Assembly: GCA_965205925.1 (NCBI GenBank)
Contig: OZ242183.1
Span: 310,001 to 374,000 of the forward strand
Direction: 5' to 3'
DNA: 64,000 nt
DNA from: CAYRJD01 sp965205925
GTDB lineage: Bacteria; Actinomycetota; Acidimicrobiia; Acidimicrobiales; Poriferisodalaceae
Shown here one piece after another: positions 7,157 through 14,324 of the stretch. The notes under the pieces are model-generated. The model saw only the letters and a list, made by a program, of their open reading frames with translations, did no database searches and had not been told where the DNA came from. Numbering within the stretch: position 1 is the first letter of the stretch; each line of letters starts with the position of its first letter. Both the position numbers and the translations under genes were made by a program.

Positions 7157-8494
7157 TTAACTGACAGAAGCCGCAAGCTCTTGCGCGGCGTAGGCTGCTG
7201 CGCTGATTACTTCGTCTATTACTTCATCGGTGTGTGCGAGTGAAATAAACAGCGCCTCGTATGCACCGGGTGCAAGGGCTACTCCGCGCTTAGCCAAGGC
7301 ATGAAAGAAACGTGCATAGGCAGCCTCATCTGTGCGGCGTGCTGACTCGTAGTCGGTTGGCACGGTGGAAGACACAGTGGAGGGCATGGTGGAAGACACA
7401 GTGAAGTGCAGTCCTACCAATGAGCCGACCCGGATTACCTGAATCGGGACGGCCGAGGCGGCGCCAAAAGCCTGCGCAAACCCTTTAGTCATTCCATCGG
7501 CCAGACGTGTGGCTGTCGCTGTCAGTTGCTGATAGGCGCTGCTGTCAAGCATCTCAAGTGCGGCTAAACCTGCGGCTGTCGCCAGCGGATTACCTGACAA
7601 GGTTCCCGCTTGATACACAGGACCGAGCGGCGCCAAGGCAGCCATCACATCGGCGCGACCGCCGACCGCGCCGATCGGTAAGCCGCCACCGATCACCTTG
7701 CCGAAACAAGCCAAGTCGGGTGTAACGCCAAAGTATTCGGTAGCTCCGCCGCGTGCGATGCGGAATCCGGTGATTACCTCGTCAAAAATCAACAACGTTC
7801 CAGCCCGGTCGCAAGCCTTACGAAGATTTTCTAAGAAACCCTCGTGCGGGGCTATCACTCCCATGTTTGCCGCCACCGGCTCAACGATTACCGCCGCTAC
7901 TTGCTCGTTGAGTTCGGGCACAACGTTGTAAGGCGCAACGATGGTGTCGGCCACCGCAGAGTCGGGCACACCGGCTGAGCCAGACAATCCAAGAGTGGCT
8001 ACTGCACTGCCTCCTTCCGCCAGCAGAGAGTCGGAATGTCCGTGATAGTTCCCAGCGAACTTGACGATGCGATCTCGACCTGTAAACCCGCGGGCAAGTC
8101 GCACGGCCGTCATTGCGGCCTCAGTGCCAGAGCTGACCAAACGCACCTGTTCGATGCCCATAACGCTTTCGCAGATGGTGGCAGCGAGTCGGATCTCAGC
8201 TGCAGTTGGAGCGCCGTAGGAAGTACCTGCTGCTGCTGCTTTGGTAATGGCCTCGGTGATGAGAGGGTGCGCGTGCGCGCAGATGACCGCGCCATACGAA
8301 CAGATGAGATCTATATAGCTGTTTTGATCCGTGTCGGTTATGTAAGGACCACTAGCTGACGCGACGAAATAAGGCGTGCCGCCGACCGAACCAAAGGCAC
8401 GCACCGGGGAGTTGACGCCACCAGGGATGACTTGTCGTGCTTGGTCAAACAAGGCCTGCTTGCTGGGCTTGTCGGCGGTGCTACTGGCGTTCAC
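7157..8494 (-). CDS. hemL: Glutamate-1-semialdehyde 2,1-aminomutase
   Basis: PLP enzyme that converts glutamate-1-semialdehyde to 5-aminolevulinate in the C5 route of heme synthesis. Family signatures are GGVNSPVRAFGSVGG near the N-terminus, the PLP aspartate in LLIFDEVITGFR, and the Schiff-base lysine K266 in FGKVIGGGLPIGA. The 445 residues are slightly longer than usual because of a Ser/Thr-rich insertion near residue 365, encoded by a duplicated 24-bp DNA unit. The GTG start gives an N-terminus of normal length. It is last in a hemA-hemC-hemD-hemL operon; hemB, usual in such clusters, is absent. Confidence 0.97.
   Translation of the reverse strand: MNASSTADKPSKQALFDQARQVIPGGVNSPVRAFGSVGGTPYFVASASGPYITDTDQNSYIDLICSYGAVICAHAHPLITEAITKAAAAGTSYGAPTAAEIRLAATICESVMGIEQVRLVSSGTEAAMTAVRLARGFTGRDRIVKFAGNYHGHSDSLLAEGGSAVATLGLSGSAGVPDSAVADTIVAPYNVVPELNEQVAAVIVEPVAANMGVIAPHEGFLENLRKACDRAGTLLIFDEVITGFRIARGGATEYFGVTPDLACFGKVIGGGLPIGAVGGRADVMAALAPLGPVYQAGTLSGNPLATAAGLAALEMLDSSAYQQLTATATRLADGMTKGFAQAFGAASAVPIQVIRVGSLVGLHFTVSSTMPSTVSSTVPTDYESARRTDEAAYARFFHALAKRGVALAPGAYEALFISLAHTDEVIDEVISAAAYAAQELAASVS
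7361..7408. repeat. In-frame 24-bp tandem duplication inside hemL
   Basis: Two 24-bp units (7361-7384 and 7385-7408) match at about 20 positions and encode a doubled Ser-Thr-Val/Met-Pro stretch in a surface-type insertion of HemL. The shared core GGTGGAAGACA also occurs in the 27-bp repeat near 3445. Confidence 0.8.
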
Positions 8495-8504
8495 GAGCCA
8501 AACC

Positions 8505-9302
8505 CTAAGGCTTAGTGGTTTCGCTAACGGCCCTTATAACAGCGGCGACAAGCTGGTTGGGTGTCGTGTTAGTTGAGACCGTGGCGGGGGTGAGACCAAG
8601 TTGCCGGCAAGCCTCGGCGGTTGTGTCGCCGATGCAGACCACCGCTGTGGCCGGGTTGGGTTGGTGGTCATGCTTGCGCAGTTGTGCCAAATATCCATTC
8701 ACCGCTGAGGGGGATGCGAACACAACCACGTTCGCGTTGATGACATCGTCTAACAAGTGCAGTGGTAAATCTGGTTGAACCGTGCGGTACGCCGCAACAG
8801 CGGTGACGGCCCAACCTCGTGTTTGCAGTCCTGTAACAAAATCTGGGCGTCCTTGCTGTGCCATTGGTACGAAACAGTGATCGGTGAGGCTGGGCGGCGG
8901 GAAAACCTTTGCCAGTTCGGCAGCGTTATGAATAGTCGGTACTAGGTCGGGCGGCCGATCAATCTCTTGAAAGACTCGCTCGGCAGCGGCAGGACCGACC
9001 GTTGCGATTTTTAGATGAGCGAACCGCTCACGAGCGCCGCGACGATCTGCACGCGTAAAGGTGGCAGCAACAGCATTGGCAGACGTAAATGCCACCCAGC
9101 TGAAACGATCGAGTCGCAACAGTGCATCGTCAAGAGGCTGGCCTCCGTCGGTGGGTGGAACGATGGCGATAGCGGGAGCTTCAATGACCTCTGCTCCAGC
9201 ATCCTCAAGAGCTTCACGCAGCGAGAGCGATTGATGTGAAGCGCGTGTAATGACCGTTTTACAGCCAAGCAGGGCTTGGGTATTACTGCTTGGTCGGGTC
9301 AT
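8505..9302 (-). CDS. hemD: Uroporphyrinogen-III synthase
   Basis: 265-residue HemD-type protein that cyclises hydroxymethylbilane with inversion of ring D. The family is poorly conserved, but the two-domain Rossmann-like pattern is visible: GCKTVITRA at the N-terminus, LSLREALEDAGAEVIEAPAI, FTSANAV, and the C-terminal VVFASPSAVNGYL and CIGDTTAEACRQLG motifs. The start overlaps the hemC stop as ATGA, and the stop lies 10 bp before hemL. Position after hemC strengthens the call. Confidence 0.93.
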   Translation of the reverse strand: MTRPSSNTQALLGCKTVITRASHQSLSLREALEDAGAEVIEAPAIAIVPPTDGGQPLDDALLRLDRFSWVAFTSANAVAATFTRADRRGARERFAHLKIATVGPAAAERVFQEIDRPPDLVPTIHNAAELAKVFPPPSLTDHCFVPMAQQGRPDFVTGLQTRGWAVTAVAAYRTVQPDLPLHLLDDVINANVVVFASPSAVNGYLAQLRKHDHQPNPATAVVCIGDTTAEACRQLGLTPATVSTNTTPNQLVAAVIRAVSETTKP

Positions 9303-10225
9303 TCGAGCTCAAGAAGTGCCGCTCCGCCAAGATCCTCGAGTAGGTGCCGAGCTAGCGATTCTCCTAGAAGGACACAGTGCGGTGCCTGGCCAAAAACCCC
9401 CATCCTGGCTATGCGTTTGGCCGTTACAACCTTTTTGCCATCAGGGCTAGCAAGCAGTGCGGTCAGCTCCAAAGTTCTTCTGAAAAGACCGCTCTTTTGT
9501 GTCGCCAGCGCGCCAGCCGGTAGATCGCAACCGCCACCGAAGGCAGCCAGAAATGCCCGTTCGGTGTCTACGCAAAGGGTGGTTTCTGAATCAATAATGT
9601 CTTTGAGTACGGATTGAGCCTGGTGATCATCTGAACGGCACTCCACCGCAATGGCTCCCTGACCGGCTTGTGGCAACACAAGCTCCGTGCTGAGAACTTC
9701 GGCGCAGTGATGCGTGAGCTCTAGTCGTTCCAGCGCAGCCATCGCCACAACAACCGCATCGATGTTTTCTTGATCAGCGGCAGCAATACGGGTTGCGATG
9801 TTGCCGCGCAAACCTACAAAATTCAGATCTGGACGAAAATGAGCTAGCTGCGCTTTACGGCGAACAGAGCCGGTAGCCACGGTTGCTCCCGCAGCTAGAC
9901 CATCCAGCGAAGATCCGACCAGCGCATCACGCACGTCGGTTCGCTTTAGACAGCCAACCAACGTAAGACCGTCGGTGGGTGTGGACCGCATGTCCTTTGC
10001 GCTGTGCGTGGCGATATCCGCTCGGCCATCAAGCACAGCCGCTTGTACCTCCACCACAAATGCTCCTTGTCCAGCTAGTTGCTCGATCGGGCGGTCATGT
10101 TGCTTATCACCTGTGGTTGCAACCTGGACTAGTTCAGTGTCCACACCGTTGGCAGCTAGCTCCACCGTAACTTGAGCTGCCTGATACAACGCCAGCGGAC
10201 TGGAACGTGTGGCTATACGAAGCAA
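9299..10225 (-). CDS. hemC: Porphobilinogen deaminase (hydroxymethylbilane synthase)
   Basis: Polymerises four porphobilinogen units into hydroxymethylbilane. The 308-residue sequence opens with LRIATRSSPLALYQA, has the catalytic HSAKDMR segment, GSVRRKAQL, LRGNIATRI, and the cysteine that carries the dipyrromethane cofactor (C233 in FGGGCDLPAGA). The TTG start is the only plausible initiation codon between the hemA stop and the conserved N-terminus. It is coupled to hemD by an ATGA overlap. Confidence 0.97.
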   Translation of the reverse strand: MLRIATRSSPLALYQAAQVTVELAANGVDTELVQVATTGDKQHDRPIEQLAGQGAFVVEVQAAVLDGRADIATHSAKDMRSTPTDGLTLVGCLKRTDVRDALVGSSLDGLAAGATVATGSVRRKAQLAHFRPDLNFVGLRGNIATRIAAADQENIDAVVVAMAALERLELTHHCAEVLSTELVLPQAGQGAIAVECRSDDHQAQSVLKDIIDSETTLCVDTERAFLAAFGGGCDLPAGALATQKSGLFRRTLELTALLASPDGKKVVTAKRIARMGVFGQAPHCVLLGESLARHLLEDLGGAALLELE

Positions 10226-10245
10226 AGCAGACCGAACGCGTCGCG

Positions 10246-11502
10246 CTAAATGTCGAACAGTCGGCGAACCGAGTCCGTCAGCTGCGTACCTTCGCCAGTT
10301 CCAGCTGTGTCTTTTAGAGCCACCGTCGGCTTGTGTAGAAACTTTGCCACTAGCGACTTGGTCATTGCCTGCACTGCTTCACGATGAGCATTGTCCCAGT
10401 CGGGATGGCGAGCAAAGATGCGTTCAAGCTCAGCATCAGCAGCTGCTTCAACCGATGAACGCATGGCCGTTATTAGCGGCGCAATGTCGCGCTCTAAGGA
10501 TGCTTGTGTGTAGCGCTCAACCTCGGTATCGATTATCTGCTGCACCAAGACCACTTCAGCTTGACGCTCTTGGCGTCCAGCAGCCGCAAAACGAGTGAGA
10601 TCATCCATGTTCAGCAGAGTGACGCCATCAATTTGCGCTACAGAAGGGTGAACATCTCGTGGCACGGCGATATCCACGATTAACAGTGGCCTTCCCGCGC
10701 GCTGAGCAATAACAGAGTCGATGTGAACGGCCTCGACAATGACTTGGCTAGCTCCTGTAGCAGTGAGCAGTATGTCGACTTGGGTTAGGGCTTGTTCGAG
10801 TTCGGTCAATGCGATAGAGCGCCCACCCACCCGCTTTGCAAGATCGTCAGCGCTTTCGCCGGTGCGGTTGGCAATCAGTATTTCTACCGGGCCGGATTCG
10901 TGGCTATCACCGGCCAGGGCCACAGCAACAGCCTGCGCCATCTCCCCCGCGCCGACGATGAGCACCTTGCGGCGGGTGAGGCTGCCAATTTGGCTTGAAG
11001 CCATGGCAACCGCCGCGTGTGGCACCGAAGCGGTGTGACGACTGATTTGTGTTTCCGTTCGGGCACGCTTGGCCGCGGTGATGCTGTGACGGAACAGGTG
11101 ATTGAGGTTGGTCGCGCAGGTTGTGTTGGTGCGAGAGATTTCCCAAGCTGATTTGATCTGCCCAAGAATTTCCGACTCACCGATGACAGCAGATTCAATT
11201 CCTGCAGCAACCGCGAAAAGATGATCTGCGGCCTGGGTGTCTTGGAAGCTGTAGGAGTGTTCGAGATCAAGGCGCGTTCGCAGTTCTTGTAGGGCAGCAG
11301 CGACACGGCTGGGATTGTCACTTGCTGTTGACACATAAAACTCGGTGCGGTTACAAGTAGAGACAATGACGGCTTCGTCGATGTGCTCGCTTTGCGTCAG
11401 CTCGGTGAGGTGCGCAGCAAGGTTGCTCTGCTCAACGCTGCAGCGCTCAAGCAGAGCAAGCGGAGCGCTTTTGTGGCTGATGCCCATTACGACAATTGAC
11501 AC
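10246..11502 (-). CDS. hemA: Glutamyl-tRNA reductase
   Basis: NADPH-dependent first enzyme of C5 tetrapyrrole synthesis, reducing Glu-tRNA to glutamate-1-semialdehyde. The 418 residues include the catalytic cysteine C50 in VSTCNRTEFY, the GESEILGQIK motif, the NADPH-binding VLIVGAGEMAQAVA, and the C-terminal dimerisation helix region. GTG start. It lies 49 bp downstream of a tiny membrane-peptide gene and heads the hem gene block. A tRNA-Glu gene is present elsewhere in the window (38.2 kb) but is not linked. Confidence 0.97.
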   Translation of the reverse strand: MSIVVMGISHKSAPLALLERCSVEQSNLAAHLTELTQSEHIDEAVIVSTCNRTEFYVSTASDNPSRVAAALQELRTRLDLEHSYSFQDTQAADHLFAVAAGIESAVIGESEILGQIKSAWEISRTNTTCATNLNHLFRHSITAAKRARTETQISRHTASVPHAAVAMASSQIGSLTRRKVLIVGAGEMAQAVAVALAGDSHESGPVEILIANRTGESADDLAKRVGGRSIALTELEQALTQVDILLTATGASQVIVEAVHIDSVIAQRAGRPLLIVDIAVPRDVHPSVAQIDGVTLLNMDDLTRFAAAGRQERQAEVVLVQQIIDTEVERYTQASLERDIAPLITAMRSSVEAAADAELERIFARHPDWDNAHREAVQAMTKSLVAKFLHKPTVALKDTAGTGEGTQLTDSVRRLFDI

Positions 11503-11551
11503 AGATGAATCCAGGTCGGCGAGAAGGAAGGCAGCCGTAAAGCCTATTTAG

Positions 11552-11641
11552 TCACCACTGACCAAACACAAGTTGAATAGTTGCGGCAAGCAGTATTAAA
11601 GCGGCTAGGGCAGCCAGTGCGATTGCGGGACCGCGTCTCAC
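11552..11641 (-). CDS. Putative 29-residue single-span membrane peptide
   Basis: A GTG start overlaps the stop of the upstream SAM-hydrolase gene as GTGA, and the frame runs 29 codons to a TGA. The product begins VRRGPAIALAALAALILLAA, a basic N-terminus followed by one hydrophobic span, and ends IQLVFGQW. The tight coupling and textbook positive-inside design favour a real gene, but a frame this short can occur by chance. No function is proposed. Confidence 0.5.
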   Translation of the reverse strand: MRRGPAIALAALAALILLAATIQLVFGQW

Positions 11642-12543
11642 TTTGCCTCGCCTTTGGCTCTTACCTCGTTGACTACTTCTTTAACTCTTTGTAGGCGCAC
11701 CTCGGTGCCGGCAACAAGACCAATATCGGAAGCGGTTTCGTTTCCACCCACCAGCACCTCCAGCATGGCGTGGACATCTTCGGTAAGAACCAACCGACCC
11801 GGTGCGGCACTTGCCTGTGTCGGTTGGGACTGAGTGGACTGGACGGATTGCATGGATTGCGACAAGGTTGCGAGCCGAGTGTCTTGCCCAAAACTGACCT
11901 TGAGCGACTCGCCTGGCGTTATCAGCTCAGACAGCACAGAACGGTCAATGTTGAGCTGAGCCACGCCGTGGTTATCAAGAGAGAGCACCTCAGCCACCAA
12001 AGTGCCGTCATCTTCGGCTCGTGGCATTGGCAATACGGAAGGTAACAACAAAGCTGAGTCAACCGGATCACCAAGGTTTTCCAACGGTTCACCTTGACAA
12101 ATACGCGTCACTGCGGGAGCCAAGACATCGCGAGCGGGGTGAACAGCGGAGGCTGATGTGGTTGTGGCAGCCAGATCTGCGCTGGACAAGCGCACAGCTA
12201 AATCGGCACCACCAACCGTTGCAACTGCAGCCGCTAACACACCGTTGTCGGGACCGGCCAACACGGCTTGGCCATCACCAACCTCAACCGCAATCGCAGG
12301 ACGTTCCAGTCGCCTGCCGATCGATACCAGGACAACACCAGGCGCGAGATAAGGCACGCTGCGCGCCAGCATCAAAGCTGCGGCCTTGGTGTCGCCGGGG
12401 TCGATGTAGTGACACAGATCAATGACGGTGAGTGATTCGCAATGATCTTGCAGAATCGAATGAATCAAACCAACAGACTCGTCGCTCAGACCAAGGTCGG
12501 TGATACAAGTAACGGTGTTGAACCGTAGTGACGGCACTTTCAC
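11638..12543 (-). CDS. SAM hydrolase / SAM hydroxide adenosyltransferase family (DUF62)
   Basis: 301-residue member of the family that hydrolyses S-adenosylmethionine to adenosine and methionine. N-terminal markers are VTCITDLGLSDESVGLIHSI (Asp and Ser/Asp of the substrate pocket), VIDLCHYIDPGDTKAAALML, PGVVLVSIG, and VLAGPDNGVLAAA; the C-terminal domain is a small beta-barrel. The usual VDPGVGT segment is altered to SIGRRLE, which may affect activity. It lies 9 bp after proC and is coupled to the small membrane peptide and the hem genes. Confidence 0.88.
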   Translation of the reverse strand: MKVPSLRFNTVTCITDLGLSDESVGLIHSILQDHCESLTVIDLCHYIDPGDTKAAALMLARSVPYLAPGVVLVSIGRRLERPAIAVEVGDGQAVLAGPDNGVLAAAVATVGGADLAVRLSSADLAATTTSASAVHPARDVLAPAVTRICQGEPLENLGDPVDSALLLPSVLPMPRAEDDGTLVAEVLSLDNHGVAQLNIDRSVLSELITPGESLKVSFGQDTRLATLSQSMQSVQSTQSQPTQASAAPGRLVLTEDVHAMLEVLVGGNETASDIGLVAGTEVRLQRVKEVVNEVRAKGEAK

Positions 12544-12552
12544 AACTGTCTC

Positions 12553-13392
12553 TCAGCTAGTAGACGCTGCGGTGGCTTGGCCTAGTTGTGCCGATCGCTT
12601 TGTTGCTGCCTCAACCGCGTTAGCAAACGCTGCTCGCACGCTGTGCTGCTCAAGCAGCTTCAAACCCGCTGCGGTGGTGCCGCCCGGTGAAGTGACATTG
12701 GCTCTCAAATCCGCTGCTTGAATGCCTTCACGGATGCCTTCACGCAACAGCGCGGCTGAACCCAACAACGTTTGCGTGGTTAGCTCGGTGGCGACTTGAC
12801 GAGTAAGGCCGATCGCCACGCCCGCGTCAATCATTGCCTCGGCAACCAAGAACACATAGGCCGGGCCTGAACCTGACAGTCCGGTCACCGCATCAAGATC
12901 GGCTTCGGTGGTGCGAACCACAATGCCTACCGCTGACAAGACATCTTCGGCCCAGTCGAGGTGATTTTCAGCGAGAGTGTTGCCGCAGATGGCCGCAGCT
13001 CCTTGACCCACCAGAGCGGGGGTGTTTGGCATGGCTCGGATGATCGGCAGAAGCTCAGCTTCTTTTGAGACGGCCTGCTCAAGCGTGGCGATGGTTACGC
13101 CTGCAGCAATCGAAAGAATGCAGCTGGAATTTTTAGCCGCTGTTGTTGCCACGGCAGGGATCACATTGGGTTTGGTTGCGAGAATTGTGTGGGGCAACTG
13201 GCCGGCCGTCATGGAGTTGGGATCTATGTCGGTCTTGGTGTTTATTTTGTAGCGCTCAGCCAAAAAAGCACAGCGTTCTGGCATCGGTTCGACCACAAGA
13301 ACATCGTCGGGCTGGTACTTCTTCGCTTCAAGTAGCCCAGCCAGCAGAGCCTCACCCATCTTGCCGCCGCCCACAATCACAAGCTTGATCAT
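12553..13392 (-). CDS. proC: Pyrroline-5-carboxylate reductase
   Basis: Final step of proline synthesis: NAD(P)H-dependent reduction of pyrroline-5-carboxylate. The 279 residues start with the Rossmann motif VIVGGGKMGEALLAGLL, continue with IRAMPNTPALVGQGA, and carry the family signature LSGSGPAYVFLVAEAMIDAG and the C-terminal VTSPGGTTAAGL. A seven-copy 24-bp minisatellite starts 30 bp upstream of its ATG, so the array lies in or next to its control region. Confidence 0.96.
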   Translation of the reverse strand: MIKLVIVGGGKMGEALLAGLLEAKKYQPDDVLVVEPMPERCAFLAERYKINTKTDIDPNSMTAGQLPHTILATKPNVIPAVATTAAKNSSCILSIAAGVTIATLEQAVSKEAELLPIIRAMPNTPALVGQGAAAICGNTLAENHLDWAEDVLSAVGIVVRTTEADLDAVTGLSGSGPAYVFLVAEAMIDAGVAIGLTRQVATELTTQTLLGSAALLREGIREGIQAADLRANVTSPGGTTAAGLKLLEQHSVRAAFANAVEAATKRSAQLGQATAASTS

Positions 13393-13422
13393 GACTTCAC
13401 GCTAACCGTGCCAAATGTTTGC

Positions 13423-13590
13423 GACTGTGCCCATTGGTGTCTGAACGACTGTGCCCATTGGTGTCTGAACGACTGTGCCCATTGGTGTCTGAACGACTGT
13501 GCCCATTGGTGTCTGAACGACTGTGCCCATTGGTGTCTGAACGACTGTGCCCATTGGTGTCTGAACGACTGTGCCCATTGGTGTCTGAAC
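13423..13590. repeat. Seven perfect tandem copies of a 24-bp unit
   Basis: Identical 24-mers start at 13423, 13447, 13471, 13495, 13519, 13543 and 13567. Each begins GACTGTGCCC and ends TGTCTGAAC. There is no spacer and no sequence divergence among copies, so expansion is recent or actively homogenised. It is not a CRISPR array: units abut without spacers. Confidence 0.97.
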
Positions 13591-13631
13591 GACACTGCAC
13601 CACTCACTTCCTATGCGGTGCAGTGTCGTTC
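13587..13631. other. 15-bp perfect inverted repeat bordering the minisatellite
   Basis: GAACGACACTGCACC (13587-13601) pairs perfectly with GGTGCAGTGTCGTTC (13617-13631) across a 15-base loop. It starts inside the last minisatellite copy. There is no T-run after either arm, so it is not a standard intrinsic terminator, although it lies downstream of ybjN. Confidence 0.85.
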
Positions 13632-13695
13632 GACAACGTTCAAAGTAATGGAGTGTTTGAAATATGCAAGGAGAATTATTTTGACGGTGCGCCTA

Positions 13696-13727
13696 TTACA
13701 CATATAGCTAGTTACATATATAGCTAG
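13696..13727. repeat. 16-bp tandem duplication at the ybjN stop
   Basis: TTACACATATAGCTAG (13696-13711) is followed directly by TTACATATATAGCTAG (13712-13727); they differ at one base. The second copy contains the TAG stop of ybjN on the minus strand. Confidence 0.85.
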
Positions 13728-14308
13728 CGCTTAGGTTTGACGCCGTGGCCTAGCGACAACAGGGTCTCAAAATCTCGTTCAACGTAAGTCCAAAGCGAGC
13801 CAACGATGCGATCAAGCTCATCCTCATCGACGCAGTGTGTCCCAAGCTCGCCAGTGAGGTAGTAAGCATCCTCGGAACCAATGCAAAACTGAGCGCCGAC
13901 CAAGGCATGATTTCGCCGTAGTAAGAAAACGTTGACCTCATCTGTGCGTTGAGTGGCAATAGGCAGAACGTATGTCTCATAAGCCAGAGTGCGTTGGCGC
14001 AAGGTCAGCCAAATAGCAATGACATCGCGCGTGTCGCCGGCCAACCGAATGTACCAACGGAGCGGAATCGTGTCGTCACGACTGACATCAAGCAACAGTG
14101 GCCTCTCAAGTGAGCTGGTATCGGCTGTTATTGCGCCAGCGGCTGTTATTGCGCCAGCGGCTGTGGCTGTCGCGCTGCTGGCTGGTTGGCTGTGCTGCCA
14201 TTCGTCCAGCCATTCATCGATTCGCTGCTCTAGAGCGGCAAGTTCTTCGGTGGTAGCGGGATTCCTGGTCATCACAATGTCACAACCTTGCGCGATGCTT
14301 ACACGCAA
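13724..14308 (-). CDS. YbjN domain protein adjacent to mshA
   Basis: 194-residue protein of the YbjN/type III chaperone-like fold, with the characteristic core RWYIRLAGDTRDVIAIWLTLRQ, an ETYVLP segment and FLLRRNHALVGAQFCIGSEDAYYLTGEL. An Ala-rich linker after residue 40 is encoded by a duplicated 18-bp unit. In mycobacteria a YbjN protein gene also follows mshA, so this pairing is conserved synteny. The TTG start at 14308 is favoured because a 13-bp duplication at the junction makes its context a copy of the mshA stop region. An ATG at 14272 is the alternative. Function is not established. Confidence 0.85.
   Translation of the reverse strand: MRVSIAQGCDIVMTRNPATTEELAALEQRIDEWLDEWQHSQPASSATATAAGAITAAGAITADTSSLERPLLLDVSRDDTIPLRWYIRLAGDTRDVIAIWLTLRQRTLAYETYVLPIATQRTDEVNVFLLRRNHALVGAQFCIGSEDAYYLTGELGTHCVDEDELDRIVGSLWTYVERDFETLLSLGHGVKPKR
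14123..14158. repeat. Perfect 18-bp in-frame duplication in ybjN
   Basis: The 18-mer GGCTGTTATTGCGCCAGC is present twice in succession (14123-14140 and 14141-14158). It adds a repeated Ala-Gly-Ala-Ile-Thr-Ala stretch to an Ala-rich linker. Confidence 0.9.
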
Positions 14309-14324
14309 GATTTACACGCAAGCG
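14299..14324. repeat. 13-bp tandem duplication at the mshA/ybjN junction
   Basis: TTACACGCAAG occurs at 14299 and at 14312 (period 13). On the minus strand the right copy carries the mshA TAA stop and the left copy carries the ybjN TTG start. This is what results if an overlapping stop/start junction is duplicated. Confidence 0.85.

Larger units (their letters stand above)
13393..13723. other. Gene-free minisatellite region between ybjN and proC
   Basis: A 331-bp stretch holding a 24-bp tandem array (13423-13590), a long inverted repeat (13587-13631) and a 16-bp duplication at the ybjN stop (13696-13727). All reading frames across the array are open only because 24 is a multiple of three, so I do not call a gene. 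The proC promoter must lie here or upstream of ybjN. Confidence 0.8.

Noticed and set aside
13423..13590. CRISPR array
   Set aside because: Units abut directly with no spacers, and no cas genes are nearby.
13389..13707. Open frames on both strands across the 24-bp array (octapeptide-repeat proteins)
   Set aside because: The unit length is a multiple of three, so any frame lacking a stop in one unit is open throughout. There is no ribosome site and the frames overlap proC or the hairpin.
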